Source: Ancylobacter dichloromethanicus
GTDB taxonomy: Bacteria > Pseudomonadota > Alphaproteobacteria > Rhizobiales > Xanthobacteraceae
NCBI RefSeq assembly: GCF_018390645.1
Contig: NZ_JAHBGC010000052.1
Span: 19,824 to 83,823 of the forward strand
Reading direction: 5' to 3'
DNA length: 64,000 bases
Part shown: piece by piece, positions 15,764-24,770 of the stretch
Numbering within the stretch: the stretch's first letter is position 1
Layout: the number at the start of each line of letters is the position of its first letter
The notes under the pieces: generated by a model
Database searches by the model: none
What the model saw: the letters and a program-made list of their open reading frames with translations, nothing else
Told to the model about the DNA's origin: nothing
Program-made: the position numbers and the translations under genes

Positions 15764-17168
15764 GCTCTTCCGCACCACCGCGTTCAAGCTGCTCGCGGCC
15801 TATCTCGTCGTCTTCGCCGTCTTCGCCGGCTCGGTCATCGCCTATCTCGGCTGGCATACCCAGCGGCTGGTGACGCGCCAGGCGGTGGAGGCGATCGAGA
15901 ACGACACCCGCTTCATGCAGGCGCAGTTCGAGCGCGGCGGCATCACCCGGCTGGTGCAGCTGGTGAACCGCCGTGCCCGCGCGCCCGATGCCGGGCTGCT
16001 GCTCATCACCAGCTTCAACGGCGACCCGCTCGGCGGCAATGTGCTGAACCTGCCGCTGAACTTTCTCGATCGGCAGGGCTGGCGGGAGATCGACTATCTG
16101 CGCTCGGAGGATGCCTCCGCCGCGCCGAGCCGGGCGCTGGTGCATGTGATCTTCCTGCCCGGCGAATACCGGCTGCTGATCGGCCGCGATGTCGTCGAGC
16201 GTGAGGAACTGCGCCAGATCATCATCGGCCCGGCGGTCTGGGGGCTGGCGCTGCTGGTCGTGCTCGGCATGGCGGGCGGGTTGTTCATCACAAGGCGGGT
16301 GCTCAAGCGCATCGACCAGATGACGGCGATCTCCGACGGCATCATGGCCGGCGACCTCTCTGGGCGCCTCGCCATCTCCGGCGCCGGCGACGAGTTCGAC
16401 CGGCTCGCGCTCAGCCTGAACGCCATGCTCGACCGCATCGAGGCGCTGATGGCGGGGCTGAAGGAAGTGTCGGACAACATCGCCCATGACCTCAAGACCC
16501 CGCTGACGCGGCTGCGCAACCGCGCCGAGGACGCGCTGCGCACGGCGCAGTCGGAGGAGGAATGGCGCCTTGCCACCGAGCGCACCATCGAGGAATCCGA
16601 CGGCCTGATCCGCACCTTCGACGCGCTGCTGATGATCGCCCGCGCCGAGGCCGGGCAGGCGAGCGCGAAGATGCTGCGCTTCGACCTTGCCGCGACGGTG
16701 GCGGGCGTCGCCGAGCTGTACGAGCCGGTGGCGGACGAGAGCGGGCTCGATCTGCGGGCCGAGGTCGCCGGGCCGCTGCCGATGCATGGCGTGCGCGAGC
16801 TGTTCGAGCAGGCGCTGGCGAACCTGATCGACAACGCCATCAAGTACAGCGCGCCGGAAATACACGAGGGAGAGCCGGGCGAGAGGCGCGACATCACCCT
16901 TACCGCCCGGCGCGAGGGCGAGCGCCTGCGGCTGGTGGTGGCCGATCGCGGCCCCGGCATCCCGGAGGCGGATCGCCCGCGCGCGCTGGAGCGTTTCGTG
17001 CGGCTGGAGGCGAGCCGCACGCGCCCCGGCTTCGGGCTGGGTTTGTCTCTGGTCGCAGCGGTGGTACGGCTGCACGGCGGCACACTGTCGCTGGAAGGCA
17101 ACGATCCGGGACTGCGGATCGTTATCGACCTGCCGCTCGACCTCTCCGACGAGGTGGGAGCGGACTGA
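15747..17168 (+). CDS. Sensor histidine kinase, HAMP type
   Basis: From GTG 15747 the product is 473 residues; a GTG at 15726 would add seven. It overlaps the regulator gene by 17 bases. TM1 lies at about 12-35 (LAAYLVVFAVFAGSVIAYLG), a periplasmic domain follows to about 155, then TM2 near 165-188 (AVWGLALLVVLGMAGGLFI). The HAMP is at about 190-240, the H-box around 248-260 (NIAHDLKTPLTRLRNRAED), and the HATPase has NLIDNAIKYSAPE, VADRGPGIPE and GFGLGLSLVAAV. The start VTALGKLFRTTAFKLL matches the typical N-terminus of this rhizobial kinase type, which is why 15747 was chosen. The ligand is unknown. Confidence 0.85.
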   Translation: MTALGKLFRTTAFKLLAAYLVVFAVFAGSVIAYLGWHTQRLVTRQAVEAIENDTRFMQAQFERGGITRLVQLVNRRARAPDAGLLLITSFNGDPLGGNVLNLPLNFLDRQGWREIDYLRSEDASAAPSRALVHVIFLPGEYRLLIGRDVVEREELRQIIIGPAVWGLALLVVLGMAGGLFITRRVLKRIDQMTAISDGIMAGDLSGRLAISGAGDEFDRLALSLNAMLDRIEALMAGLKEVSDNIAHDLKTPLTRLRNRAEDALRTAQSEEEWRLATERTIEESDGLIRTFDALLMIARAEAGQASAKMLRFDLAATVAGVAELYEPVADESGLDLRAEVAGPLPMHGVRELFEQALANLIDNAIKYSAPEIHEGEPGERRDITLTARREGERLRLVVADRGPGIPEADRPRALERFVRLEASRTRPGFGLGLSLVAAVVRLHGGTLSLEGNDPGLRIVIDLPLDLSDEVGAD

Positions 17169-17189
17169 ACCGGGGCGGACTGAACCGGG
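17160..17189 (+). repeat. 15-base tandem duplication spanning the kinase stop codon
   Basis: Two perfect copies of GCGGACTGAACCGGG lie at 17160-17174 and 17175-17189. The first contains the kinase stop codon TGA (17166-17168), so the second copy is 3' untranslated. It looks like a recent slippage duplication with no effect on the protein. Confidence 0.6.
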
Positions 17190-17229
17190 CCTGACTCGAG
17201 CGGCAAGACGTAAAGGGGGCGACGACAGC

Positions 17230-20223
17230 ATGGCGGCAAGGAAGAGCGGCACGGCGGCGGCCGGCGATCGAAGCCTCATCGCGAGGCTGCGGCGCCCGTC
17301 GGGATATCCGGTGCCGCAGGCGCTTCCAGCCGCCGTAAAGGACGCTATCGCCGGCGCGCCGAAACCCGTGCGGACGCGGATCGAGGCCCTTCTCGCCGCC
17401 CATGAGGAGGCGCGGGCGGTGCTGGCGGGCGTGGTCGCCCATTCTCCCTTCCTGACCGATCTCATCCGTGTCGACCCGGCCCGGCTGGCGGCGCTGCTGG
17501 TGGCCGAGCCGGTCGAGGCGCTGGCCCGCGCGCGCGCCGCCACCGTGGCGACGGTCGGCGCGGCGACGGACGAGGCCGAGGTGATGGCGGCGCTGCGGCG
17601 GCTGCGGGCGGAGACCGCGCTGACGGTGGCGCTGGCCGATATTGGCGGCGTGTTCGATCTCGCCACCGTCACCGGCGAACTTACCGCCACGGCGGATGCG
17701 GCGCTCTCGGCGGCAGTCGACTTCCTCGCCCGCGAGGGCGTTTCCGCGCGCAAGCTGAAGAAATCCGCGGCCGAGGGCGGGGGGGTAGGCCTCGGCTACA
17801 CCGTGCTCGCCATGGGCAAGCATGGGGCGCGCGAGCTGAACTATTCCAGCGATGTCGACCTGATCGTGCTGTACGACCCGGAGATCGCCCCGCTGGCCAA
17901 GGATGTGGAGGCGGCGCCGTTCTTCGTGCGGATGACGCAGCGGCTGGTGCGGCTGATCCAGGAGCGCACCGGCGAGGGCTACGTTGCCCGCGTCGATCTG
18001 CGGCTGCGGCCCGACCCGGCCTCGACCCCGGCCGCGCTCTCGGTGGAGGCGGCGCTGGCCTATTACGAGCGCGAGGGCGCCACCTGGGAGCGCGCCGCCT
18101 ATATCAAGGCGCGGCCGGTCGCCGGCGACCTCGATCTCGGCCACGACTTCCTCAAGCAGCTCGCGCCTTTCGTCTGGCGCCGCGCGCTCGACTATGCGGC
18201 GATCGCCGACGTCCACGCGATGAAGCAGGACATCCACGCCTTTCGCGGCCATGAGGCGATCGCGGTGGAGGGCCACAACGTCAAGCTGGGGCGCGGCGGC
18301 ATTCGCGAGATCGAGTTCTTCGCCCAGACCCAGCAGCTCATCGCCGGCGGGCGCGACCCGCGCCTGCGCACCCCGCGCACGCTGGAGGCGCTCGCCGTGC
18401 TGGCGCAGACCGGATGGATCGGAGCGGCGGCGCGCGACGAACTGAGCGAGGCCTATCATTTCCTGCGGCGGGTGGAGCACCGGCTGCAGATGGTGGCGGA
18501 CGCCCAGACCCACAGCCTGCCGGAGGACGGGGAGACGCTGGCCGGCTTCGCCCGCTTCATGGGCTATGAGGACCGCGCCGCCTTCGCGCAGGCGCTGGTG
18601 CAGCGGCTTTCCCGGGTGCAGGACCATTACTCCAAGCTGTTCGAGGACGCCCCGCCGCGCGCGGCGGTGGAAGGGCGGCTGGAATTTCCCGAGAAGGCCG
18701 ACGACCGCGAGACGCTGGCGACACTGCACCGGCTGGGCTATGCCGAGCCCAAGGTGGCGAGCGCCACGGTGCGCGGCTGGCTGGCCGGCGAGCCCCGCGC
18801 CTTGCGCCCGGACGGCGCGCGCGAGGAACTGGAAGCGGTCGTGCCGCTGCTGGTCGACGCGCTGGCGCGTGGCGGTGCCCCCGATGCCGGGCTGAACGCC
18901 GCCGACCGCTTCTTCCGCGAAATGCCGACCGCCCAGCCTCTGCTGGCGGCGCTGCGGCACAATCCCGATCTGGTGCGCCTGCTCGCCACCATTCTCGGCA
19001 CGGCCCCGCGCCTCGGCGAGATGCTGGCGCACCGCCCCTCGCTGCTCGACGCGCTGCTCGACCCCGCCTTTTTCGGCGCGCTTCCCGACGAGCCGGAACT
19101 GGCCGCCCGGCTCGCCGCCGATCTCGCCCAGGCGGAGGACGAGGAGGACCGGCTCGACCGCGCCCGCCGTTTCCGGCAGGAGTGCCATGTGCTGATCGGC
19201 GTGCGCATCCTCTCCGGCACGCTGCCCGCCGCCCGCGCCGGCGAGGCCTTCGCCCGGCTGGCCGATGTGCTGATCCGCTCGCTCGAGGAGGCGGCGATGG
19301 CGCGCTTTCGCGAGGCGCACGGCACCCTGCCGGGGGCGGAGCTGGCGGTGCTGGCGATGGGCAAGCTCGGCGGGAGGGAGATGACCGCCGGCTCCGATCT
19401 CGACCTGATCGTGCTCTATGATTTCGACGCCGAGCACCCCGAGAGCGACGGCCCGCGCCCGCTCTATGGCGGGCAGTATTTCGCCCGGCTGACCCAGCGC
19501 ATCGTCAGCGCGCTCACCACCCCGACCAATGCCGGCCAGCTCTACGAGGTGGATCTGCGGCTGCGGCCCTCCGGCCGCTCCGGGCCGGTGGCGACGAGCC
19601 TGCCGCGCTTCAAGGTCTATCAGGCCGAGGAGGCTTGGACGTGGGAGCACATGGCGCTGACCCGTGCCCGCGTGGTGGCGGCCTCGCCCGGCTTCCGGTC
19701 GCGGGTGGAGGCGGCGATCGCGCAGGTGCTTGCCGGCACCCATGAGACGCGCCGGCTCGCCGCCGACATCGTCGACATGCGCGGCGCCATCGCCGACGAG
19801 AAGGGCGACGACGACCCGTGGGACCTGAAGTATGCCAGGGGCGGGCTGATCGACATCGAGTTCATCGCCCAGTATCTCGTGCTCGCCTATGCCGCGCAGG
19901 AGCCGCGCATCATCGACACCTCGACGCTGCGGGTGGTCGAGGCGGCGCAGCGCGTCGGCATTCTCGACGCGCAAGACGGGCAGTTGCTGGCCGATGCCTG
20001 CCGGCTGCTGCACGATCTGACGCAGGTGCTGCGCCTGGCGCTCACCGGCCCGTTCAAGCCGTCCGAGGCCAGCCCGGCGCTGCGGCGGCTGCTGGCGCGG
20101 GCCGGGGCGATGCCCGATTTCTCGACGCTGGAAGCGCGGCTGTTCGAGACCCAGCAGGCGGTGCGGGCGACCTTCGAGCGGTTGCTGCACGCGGAACCCA
20201 AACGCCGCCGCAGGCGGGCGTGA
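17230..20223 (+). CDS. glnE: Bifunctional glutamine synthetase adenylyltransferase/adenylyl-removing enzyme
   Basis: GlnE has 997 residues, in line with alphaproteobacterial GlnE. It has two nucleotidyltransferase halves. In the N-terminal deadenylylating half, AMGKHGARELNYSSDVDLIV is near residues 194-213. In the C-terminal adenylylating half, AMGKLGGREMTAGSDLDLIV is near residues 708-727. Both have the GxxxxxSDxDL metal-binding acidic pair. ERAAYIKARPVAGD and WEHMALTRARVV are the conserved second-motif regions of each half. It adjusts glutamine synthetase activity to nitrogen status, normally under PII control. AAAGGGGG about 10 bases upstream supports the ATG. The downstream gene is convergent, with palindromic repeats between. 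Confidence 0.95.
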   Translation: MAARKSGTAAAGDRSLIARLRRPSGYPVPQALPAAVKDAIAGAPKPVRTRIEALLAAHEEARAVLAGVVAHSPFLTDLIRVDPARLAALLVAEPVEALARARAATVATVGAATDEAEVMAALRRLRAETALTVALADIGGVFDLATVTGELTATADAALSAAVDFLAREGVSARKLKKSAAEGGGVGLGYTVLAMGKHGARELNYSSDVDLIVLYDPEIAPLAKDVEAAPFFVRMTQRLVRLIQERTGEGYVARVDLRLRPDPASTPAALSVEAALAYYEREGATWERAAYIKARPVAGDLDLGHDFLKQLAPFVWRRALDYAAIADVHAMKQDIHAFRGHEAIAVEGHNVKLGRGGIREIEFFAQTQQLIAGGRDPRLRTPRTLEALAVLAQTGWIGAAARDELSEAYHFLRRVEHRLQMVADAQTHSLPEDGETLAGFARFMGYEDRAAFAQALVQRLSRVQDHYSKLFEDAPPRAAVEGRLEFPEKADDRETLATLHRLGYAEPKVASATVRGWLAGEPRALRPDGAREELEAVVPLLVDALARGGAPDAGLNAADRFFREMPTAQPLLAALRHNPDLVRLLATILGTAPRLGEMLAHRPSLLDALLDPAFFGALPDEPELAARLAADLAQAEDEEDRLDRARRFRQECHVLIGVRILSGTLPAARAGEAFARLADVLIRSLEEAAMARFREAHGTLPGAELAVLAMGKLGGREMTAGSDLDLIVLYDFDAEHPESDGPRPLYGGQYFARLTQRIVSALTTPTNAGQLYEVDLRLRPSGRSGPVATSLPRFKVYQAEEAWTWEHMALTRARVVAASPGFRSRVEAAIAQVLAGTHETRRLAADIVDMRGAIADEKGDDDPWDLKYARGGLIDIEFIAQYLVLAYAAQEPRIIDTSTLRVVEAAQRVGILDAQDGQLLADACRLLHDLTQVLRLALTGPFKPSEASPALRRLLARAGAMPDFSTLEARLFETQQAVRATFERLLHAEPKRRRRRA

Positions 20224-20245
20224 CGCCCGCGACCCGTTCAGCGTC

Positions 20246-20372
20246 GTCATCCTGAGGAGCGAGCCCACGGGTCTTGCCTCCGGCAAGCCCGGGGACAGGC
20301 TCCGCGAGCCTCGAAGGATGGCGGCTTGACGAGCATCCTTCGAGGCCGCCTGCGGCGGCACCTCAGGATGAC
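20246..20372. repeat. Family 1 palindromic repeats, two units between convergent genes
   Basis: The first unit starts GTCATCCTGAGGAGCGAGCC and ends GCCTCGAAGGATGG. The second runs from AGCATCCTTCGAGGC to CCTCAGGATGAC in the opposite order, giving a head-to-head BIME-like pair. The modules match those at 10463-10579 and 40071-40172. Placed between glnE and lhgO, which converge, the hairpins may also act as a bidirectional transcription stop. Confidence 0.75.
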
Positions 20373-20400
20373 GGCGCTTCGGGGATAGGGGCGGCGCTCC

Positions 20401-21516
20401 TCAGCCCAGCTTTGCCGCCACGAGGTCGGCGAGGACGAGGCTGGCGGTGAGGCCGGGGGATTCGATGCCGAACAACTGCACCAGCCCCGGCACGCCGTGC
20501 TCGGCCGGGCCGTCGACGCGGAAATCCGCCGCCGGCGCGCCGGCCGGCACGATCTTCGGCCGGATGCCGGCATAGGCCGGCTGGAGCGCGCCATCCGGCA
20601 GTGCCGGCCAGTAGCGGCGGATGGCGGCGTAGAATTTCTCCCCGCGCGCCGGATCGACATCGTAATTCGGCGCGTCGACCCATTCGGTGTCCGGCCCGAA
20701 GCGGGTCTGCCCGCCGAGATCGAGCGTCAGGTGCACGCCCAGCCCGGCCTGCTCAGGGACGGGATAGACCAGCCGGGTGAACGGTGCCCGGCCGGACAGG
20801 GTGAAATAAGAGCCCTTGCAGAAATAGGCGGGCGGGATCGCCGCGGCCGGAATGCCGGCGATGGCGCGGGCAAGCGGCACCGCGCCGTGGCCGGCGGCGT
20901 TGACGAAACGCGCGCAGACAAGCCGCATCGGCTCCGCGCCGCCGACCTCGATGCGAATGCCGTGCGCCGTCACCTCGCCACCGCGGATGGGCGCGTTGAA
21001 AGCGATCATGCCTCCGGCATCTTCCAGGTCGCCGCGCAAAGCGAGCATCAGCGCGTGGCTGTCGACGATGCCGGTGGAGGGCGAGAGCAGCGCCGCCTCG
21101 GCCTTCAGCGCCGGCTCCATCGCCCGGGCCTCGGCGCCGCTCAGGGGTTGGAGATCGGTGACGCCGCAGGCGCGGGCATGGGCGTCGATGGCGGCGAGCC
21201 CGGCGGTTTCCGCCGTGCTGGTGGCGACGATGAGCTTGCCGCAGCGCCGGTGTGGGATGCCGCGCTCGTCGCAATAGGTGTAGAGAGCGGCACGCCCCTC
21301 CACGCAGAGCCGGGCCTTCAGCGTGCCGGGCCGGTAATAGAGGCCGGCATGGATGACCTCGCTGTTGCGGGCCGAGGTGTCCGAGCCGACGAGGCCGGTC
21401 GCCTCCAGCACCAGCACGTCGCGCCCGGCAAGCGCCAGCGCGCGGGCGATGGCGAGGCCGACCACGCCGGCCCCAGCCACGACGCAGTCGACCGCATGTT
21501 CCTCGGCTTCGCTCAT
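20401..21516 (-). CDS. lhgO: FAD-dependent oxidoreductase, L-2-hydroxyglutarate oxidase-like
   Basis: Flavoprotein of 371 residues in the DAO/LhgO family. The N-terminal dinucleotide fold is [20 protein letters not shown] at about residues 10-29. [20 protein letters not shown] around residues 45-65 is the conserved FAD/substrate segment of L-2-hydroxyglutarate dehydrogenases. Further family features are [55 protein letters not shown] and the C-terminal [18 protein letters not shown]. The likely reaction is oxidation of L-2-hydroxyglutarate to 2-oxoglutarate with electrons passed to the membrane. The kinase gene ends 9 bases upstream on the same strand, so co-transcription is possible though functionally unexpected. 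Confidence 0.8.
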   Translation of the reverse strand: MSEAEEHAVDCVVAGAGVVGLAIARALALAGRDVLVLEATGLVGSDTSARNSEVIHAGLYYRPGTLKARLCVEGRAALYTYCDERGIPHRRCGKLIVATSTAETAGLAAIDAHARACGVTDLQPLSGAEARAMEPALKAEAALLSPSTGIVDSHALMLALRGDLEDAGGMIAFNAPIRGGEVTAHGIRIEVGGAEPMRLVCARFVNAAGHGAVPLARAIAGIPAAAIPPAYFCKGSYFTLSGRAPFTRLVYPVPEQAGLGVHLTLDLGGQTRFGPDTEWVDAPNYDVDPARGEKFYAAIRRYWPALPDGALQPAYAGIRPKIVPAGAPAADFRVDGPAEHGVPGLVQLFGIESPGLTASLVLADLVAAKLG

Positions 21517-21525
21517 GACCCGATC

Positions 21526-23841
21526 TTATTCGGCCGGCAGCATGCGGCTGCTGCGGTATTGCAGCGCGGGGCGCCCGTTCAGCGGCAGGCGGATGACCAC
21601 GGTGGTGCCGACGCCCTCGGAGGAGCGGATGCGCATCGAGCCGCCATGCAGCTCCACCAGCGATTTGGCGATGGCGAGGCCGAGGCCCGAGCCCTTGTGG
21701 GTCTTGGTGAACTGGCTTTCCACCTGCTCGAAGGGGCGGCCGATCTTGGCCAGCGCGCTCTTCGGGATGCCGATGCCGCTGTCCTCGATCACCAGCAGCG
21801 CGGCGTGCTTGGAGCGGCGCGTGCGCAGGCTGACCCGGCCCTGCTCGGGCGTGAACTTGATGGCGTTGGAGAGCAGGTTGAGGGTGATCTGCTTGAGCGC
21901 CCGCTTGTCGGCCTCTACCGCCACGGCGGCATCGGAATCGTCGACGATGGTGAGCTGCTTCTCGCCGGCGCGCACCGACATGACGCGGATGGCGTCGGCC
22001 ACCACCTCGTCGAGCCGCACCGGCTGGAGGTTGAGCTGCATGCGCCCGGCCTCGATGCGCGACATGTCGAGAATGTCGTTGATGACGTCGAGCAGATAGC
22101 GGCCGGAATCGCGGATGTCGCGGCAGTACTCGTTGTACTTGTCGTTGCCCAGCGGGCCGAACAGGCCGCTCTCCATCAGCTCCGAGAAGCCGATGATGGC
22201 GTTGAGCGGCGTGCGCAGCTCATGGCTCATATTGGCGAGGAATTCGGATTTGGCGCGGTTGGCGTCCTCGGCCTTGGTCTTCTCGTCGGCGTAGTTCTGC
22301 GCCAGCTCGGCGAGCTGGAGCGCCTGCATCTCCAGCGTCTGCTGCGATTTTCGCAGGTCCGCGACCAGCGCCATGAGGCGCTTCTCGCTCTCCATCAGGC
22401 GCTCTTCATGGCGCTTGAGGGCGGTGATGTCGGTGCCGACCGAGACGTAGCCGCCATCCTTGGTGCGGCGCTCGGCGACCTTGAGCCAGCGCCCGCCTTC
22501 CAACTGCGCCTCGAACGCCCGCGCGCCTTCCTCCGGCCGGTCTTCCGGGCGCAGCGGGATGCGCACCACCGGCTGGCGGGCCAGCGAGGCGATGGTTTCG
22601 AAATCGGTGCCCTGCACCACATGGGCGTCGCCGATGCCGTAGAGCGACTGGAACCGCGAATTGCACAGTACCAGCCGGCTCTGCGCGTCCCACAGCACGA
22701 AGGATTCGGAAATGCTCTCGATGGCGTCGCGCAGGCGCATGTCGGCGGTGGCGGTGCGCTCGGCCAGCCGCCGCTCCTCGGTCACGTCGACGGCGATGCC
22801 GACCAGATGCGGCGGCTCGCCATTGTGCTGGGGTACCACTTCGGCGCGGGCCCGCAGCCAGATCCAGTGGCCGTCGGCGTGCTTCATGCGGAACACCCGG
22901 TCGATGGTGCGGCCGGGCTTGTCGGCGATCTCGCGGGCGATGTCGTAGAGGTTGGTGTCGTCGGGGTGGACGAGGCCCGCCACCTCGCCGAAGGAAATCA
23001 GGTCCTCGCGCGGCTCGTGGCCGAGCATCTCGAACATCGATTCCGACCAGAACATGCGGCCGCGCCCCATGTCCCAGTCCCACAGCCCACAGCGGCCGCG
23101 CGAGAGCGCGGTGTCGATGCGCGCGCGCACCGTCTCGTAGATTCCGTCGGCCTCGCGGGCGCGGGTCGCCTGCCAGTGGAAGGCGAAGCCGAGGATCATC
23201 AGCACCGCGCCGGTGGTCGACAGCAGGGTGACGGTGAGGATGGTGTCCGACTGCCAGGTCGCCAGCGCGCCGGAGAGCGGCTGCACCACGACCAGTTGCA
23301 GCGCGCCATTGGGCAGGTTGCGTACCGTGGCGAGGGCGGCGGTGCCGTCCGGCATGACCACGTCGAGCACGCCGGCATTCTCGGCGAAGATGGTAAGTGC
23401 CTGTGTATTGGCGAGAAGCTGGCTGATCTGCTCGGCCGCGGTAGCGGCGGCATCATGGGCGGCGACGACTGTGCCGCTCTGGTCGATCAGCCCGTAGCGG
23501 CGGCCATCCTCGGCGGCGCGCGGCGGCAGGGCGTTGGTCAACAGCGCGTCCGGGCTCACTGAGCCGGCCGGCTGGCGGCCGGCTTCGCTGGCGATGGCGG
23601 CGGCGAACAGCGCGAGGTCGTCCTTCGCCTTGGCGATGGCTTCGGTACGGTAGGCGTTGATCTGCACGATCGCGGCGATGGCGACCGAGGCGATGAACGC
23701 AATGATCAGCGCCGGGACGGCCTTGCGCATGAAGGGCTCGGCGTCGACCAATCGCTGATACGCAGGTCGCGCCACCGAACGTGCAAGCCCACGCATGGCT
23801 TGTACGCGCACGGACGCGCCTGCAGCGTTGGCGCGAGCCAT
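21526..23841 (-). CDS. PAS-domain sensor histidine kinase, PleC-like
   Basis: A 771-residue protein from ATG 23841, chosen because GGGGAGG lies 6-7 bases upstream; a start at 23865 would add eight residues. TM1 near 42-62 (PALIIAFIASVAIAAIVQIN), a periplasmic region, TM2 near 205-225 (LLSTTGAVLMILGFAFHW). PAS-1 is at about 245-355 (GLWDWDMGRGRMFWSESMFE), PAS-2 at about 360-480 (AIESISESFVLWDAQSRLVL), then a coiled coil near 490-525. HisKA has NMSHELRTPLNAIIGFSEL near 530, and HATPase has NLLSNAIKFTPEQGRV, IEDSGIGIPK and GSGLGLAI. MESGLFGPLGNDKYNEYCRD after the H-box is what I associate with the PleC/PdhS kinases of Hyphomicrobiales that feed DivK-CtrA. Orthology is inference. Confidence 0.8.
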   Translation of the reverse strand: MARANAAGASVRVQAMRGLARSVARPAYQRLVDAEPFMRKAVPALIIAFIASVAIAAIVQINAYRTEAIAKAKDDLALFAAAIASEAGRQPAGSVSPDALLTNALPPRAAEDGRRYGLIDQSGTVVAAHDAAATAAEQISQLLANTQALTIFAENAGVLDVVMPDGTAALATVRNLPNGALQLVVVQPLSGALATWQSDTILTVTLLSTTGAVLMILGFAFHWQATRAREADGIYETVRARIDTALSRGRCGLWDWDMGRGRMFWSESMFEMLGHEPREDLISFGEVAGLVHPDDTNLYDIAREIADKPGRTIDRVFRMKHADGHWIWLRARAEVVPQHNGEPPHLVGIAVDVTEERRLAERTATADMRLRDAIESISESFVLWDAQSRLVLCNSRFQSLYGIGDAHVVQGTDFETIASLARQPVVRIPLRPEDRPEEGARAFEAQLEGGRWLKVAERRTKDGGYVSVGTDITALKRHEERLMESEKRLMALVADLRKSQQTLEMQALQLAELAQNYADEKTKAEDANRAKSEFLANMSHELRTPLNAIIGFSELMESGLFGPLGNDKYNEYCRDIRDSGRYLLDVINDILDMSRIEAGRMQLNLQPVRLDEVVADAIRVMSVRAGEKQLTIVDDSDAAVAVEADKRALKQITLNLLSNAIKFTPEQGRVSLRTRRSKHAALLVIEDSGIGIPKSALAKIGRPFEQVESQFTKTHKGSGLGLAIAKSLVELHGGSMRIRSSEGVGTTVVIRLPLNGRPALQYRSSRMLPAE

Positions 23842-24135
23842 CGCCGGCCTCCCCCGAAGTCCCAAAACCCGTTCCCACGTAGACAGGAGCGATGTGCCGC
23901 ATCTCTCCGAATCACTCCGATTTGAATCGAATCGACCCCCTCCTGTCCAGAGTCCCGGGGAGTCAAGTTAACGAATTGACAACCTGCGGACGTGGCGCGG
24001 GTGCCTGGGTGGGTGGCGGCTGGTGACAGGAAGGGTGTCGCATGGCGGCGGCCGCGCCGCATGGACGCCGCGCGGGCGCCGGTGCTATGCGCTTTTGCCC
24101 GGTTTGCGGGTGGCTGCTGAAATAAAGAGGTTCAC

Positions 24136-24675
24136 ATGAGCGACATCTGGTTCCGCACCGGCGAGGCGACCGTGCTCGCCGCCGAGGGGCAGTTCACCGA
24201 CGCGATGCCCGAGGTTCTCATCGGCTCGGTCCGCGGCCCGGCGGGGCATGCCTTCGCCTCGATGATGGGGCAGGTGCAGGGGCACACCCGCATGTTCGTG
24301 GTGCGTGACCTGAACCAGCAGGTGCGCCCGGCGACGATGATGACCACCAAGGCCACCATCCACACGCTGGAATATGTCGACCTGCTTGGCGGCGTGGTGC
24401 AGGGCGCCATCGGCGACGCCATCGTCGACGCGCTCGCCGAGGGCATCCTGCCCAAGGACCAGGCGGACGAACTCTGCATGATCGTGATGGTGTGGCTCGA
24501 CCCGCGCTGCGCCGAGGACGCCAATCTCGACAAGGCCGACCTCTACCGCACCAATTACGAGGCGATGAAGCTGGCGCTGGAGCGCGCCATGACAGGTAGG
24601 CCGACGGTCGACGAACTGATCGCCAACCGCAAGACGGTCAAGCACTACGCGCTCGACGGCGTGGTCGAGTACTGA
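24136..24675 (+). CDS. Formaldehyde-activating enzyme family paralogue (Fae-like) lacking the usual His
   Basis: A 179-residue Fae-family protein. Canonical Fae condenses formaldehyde with H4MPT to methylene-H4MPT. Family segments visible are IGSVRGPAGHAFASMMG, RPATMMTTKATIHTLEYV, VVQGAIGDAIVDALAEGIL, PKDQADELCMIVMVW and NYEAMKLALERAMTGRPTVD. Aligning the IGxxGxP region by eye with the Methylorubrum enzyme puts Met24 where the catalytic histidine (His17 there) should be, so normal Fae activity is doubtful. It resembles the additional Fae homologues of methylotrophs (Fae2/Fae3 type), whose role is unclear. AAAGAGG 5 bases before the ATG is a good RBS. It is monocistronic and converges with pepN. 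A true fae must lie elsewhere. Confidence 0.8.
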   Translation: MSDIWFRTGEATVLAAEGQFTDAMPEVLIGSVRGPAGHAFASMMGQVQGHTRMFVVRDLNQQVRPATMMTTKATIHTLEYVDLLGGVVQGAIGDAIVDALAEGILPKDQADELCMIVMVWLDPRCAEDANLDKADLYRTNYEAMKLALERAMTGRPTVDELIANRKTVKHYALDGVVEY

Positions 24676-24770
24676 AGCTTCGGCCCCGCCCCCTTGCGGC
24701 CGAACCTCTTCCGGCCGAACCTCTCCCGGCAAGCATCGCTGCGGGCCGGGAGGGCGCGGGAGCGCCGCCG

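Noticed and set aside
17122..20361. Very long antisense open frame opposite glnE, and similar long frames opposite the ccm/degP (13115-15787), kinase (6712-8946) and lhgO-PAS kinase (20497-23562) regions
   Set aside because: High GC suppresses stop codons. The translations are low-complexity Arg/Ala/His/Gly-rich with no domains, while the opposite strand encodes clear conserved proteins.
20401..21516. Glycerol-3-phosphate or D-amino acid oxidase as the identity of this flavoprotein
   Set aside because: The [14 protein letters not shown] and STGIVDSHA segments fit the L-2-hydroxyglutarate oxidase group better.
23976..23981. TTGACA as a -35 element upstream of the Fae-like gene
   Set aside because: No matching -10 box at 16-18 bases. 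The downstream sequence is GC-rich.
23964..23983. Second CtrA box upstream of the PleC-like kinase (TTAACGAATTGACAA)
   Set aside because: Only one half-site is intact; the second half matches two of four bases.
24723..24752. Hairpin CTCCCGGC/GCCGGGAG between the Fae-like gene and pepN as a terminator
   Set aside because: The loop is 14 bases and no T-run follows on either strand. A nearby 14-base direct repeat makes it likely to be incidental.
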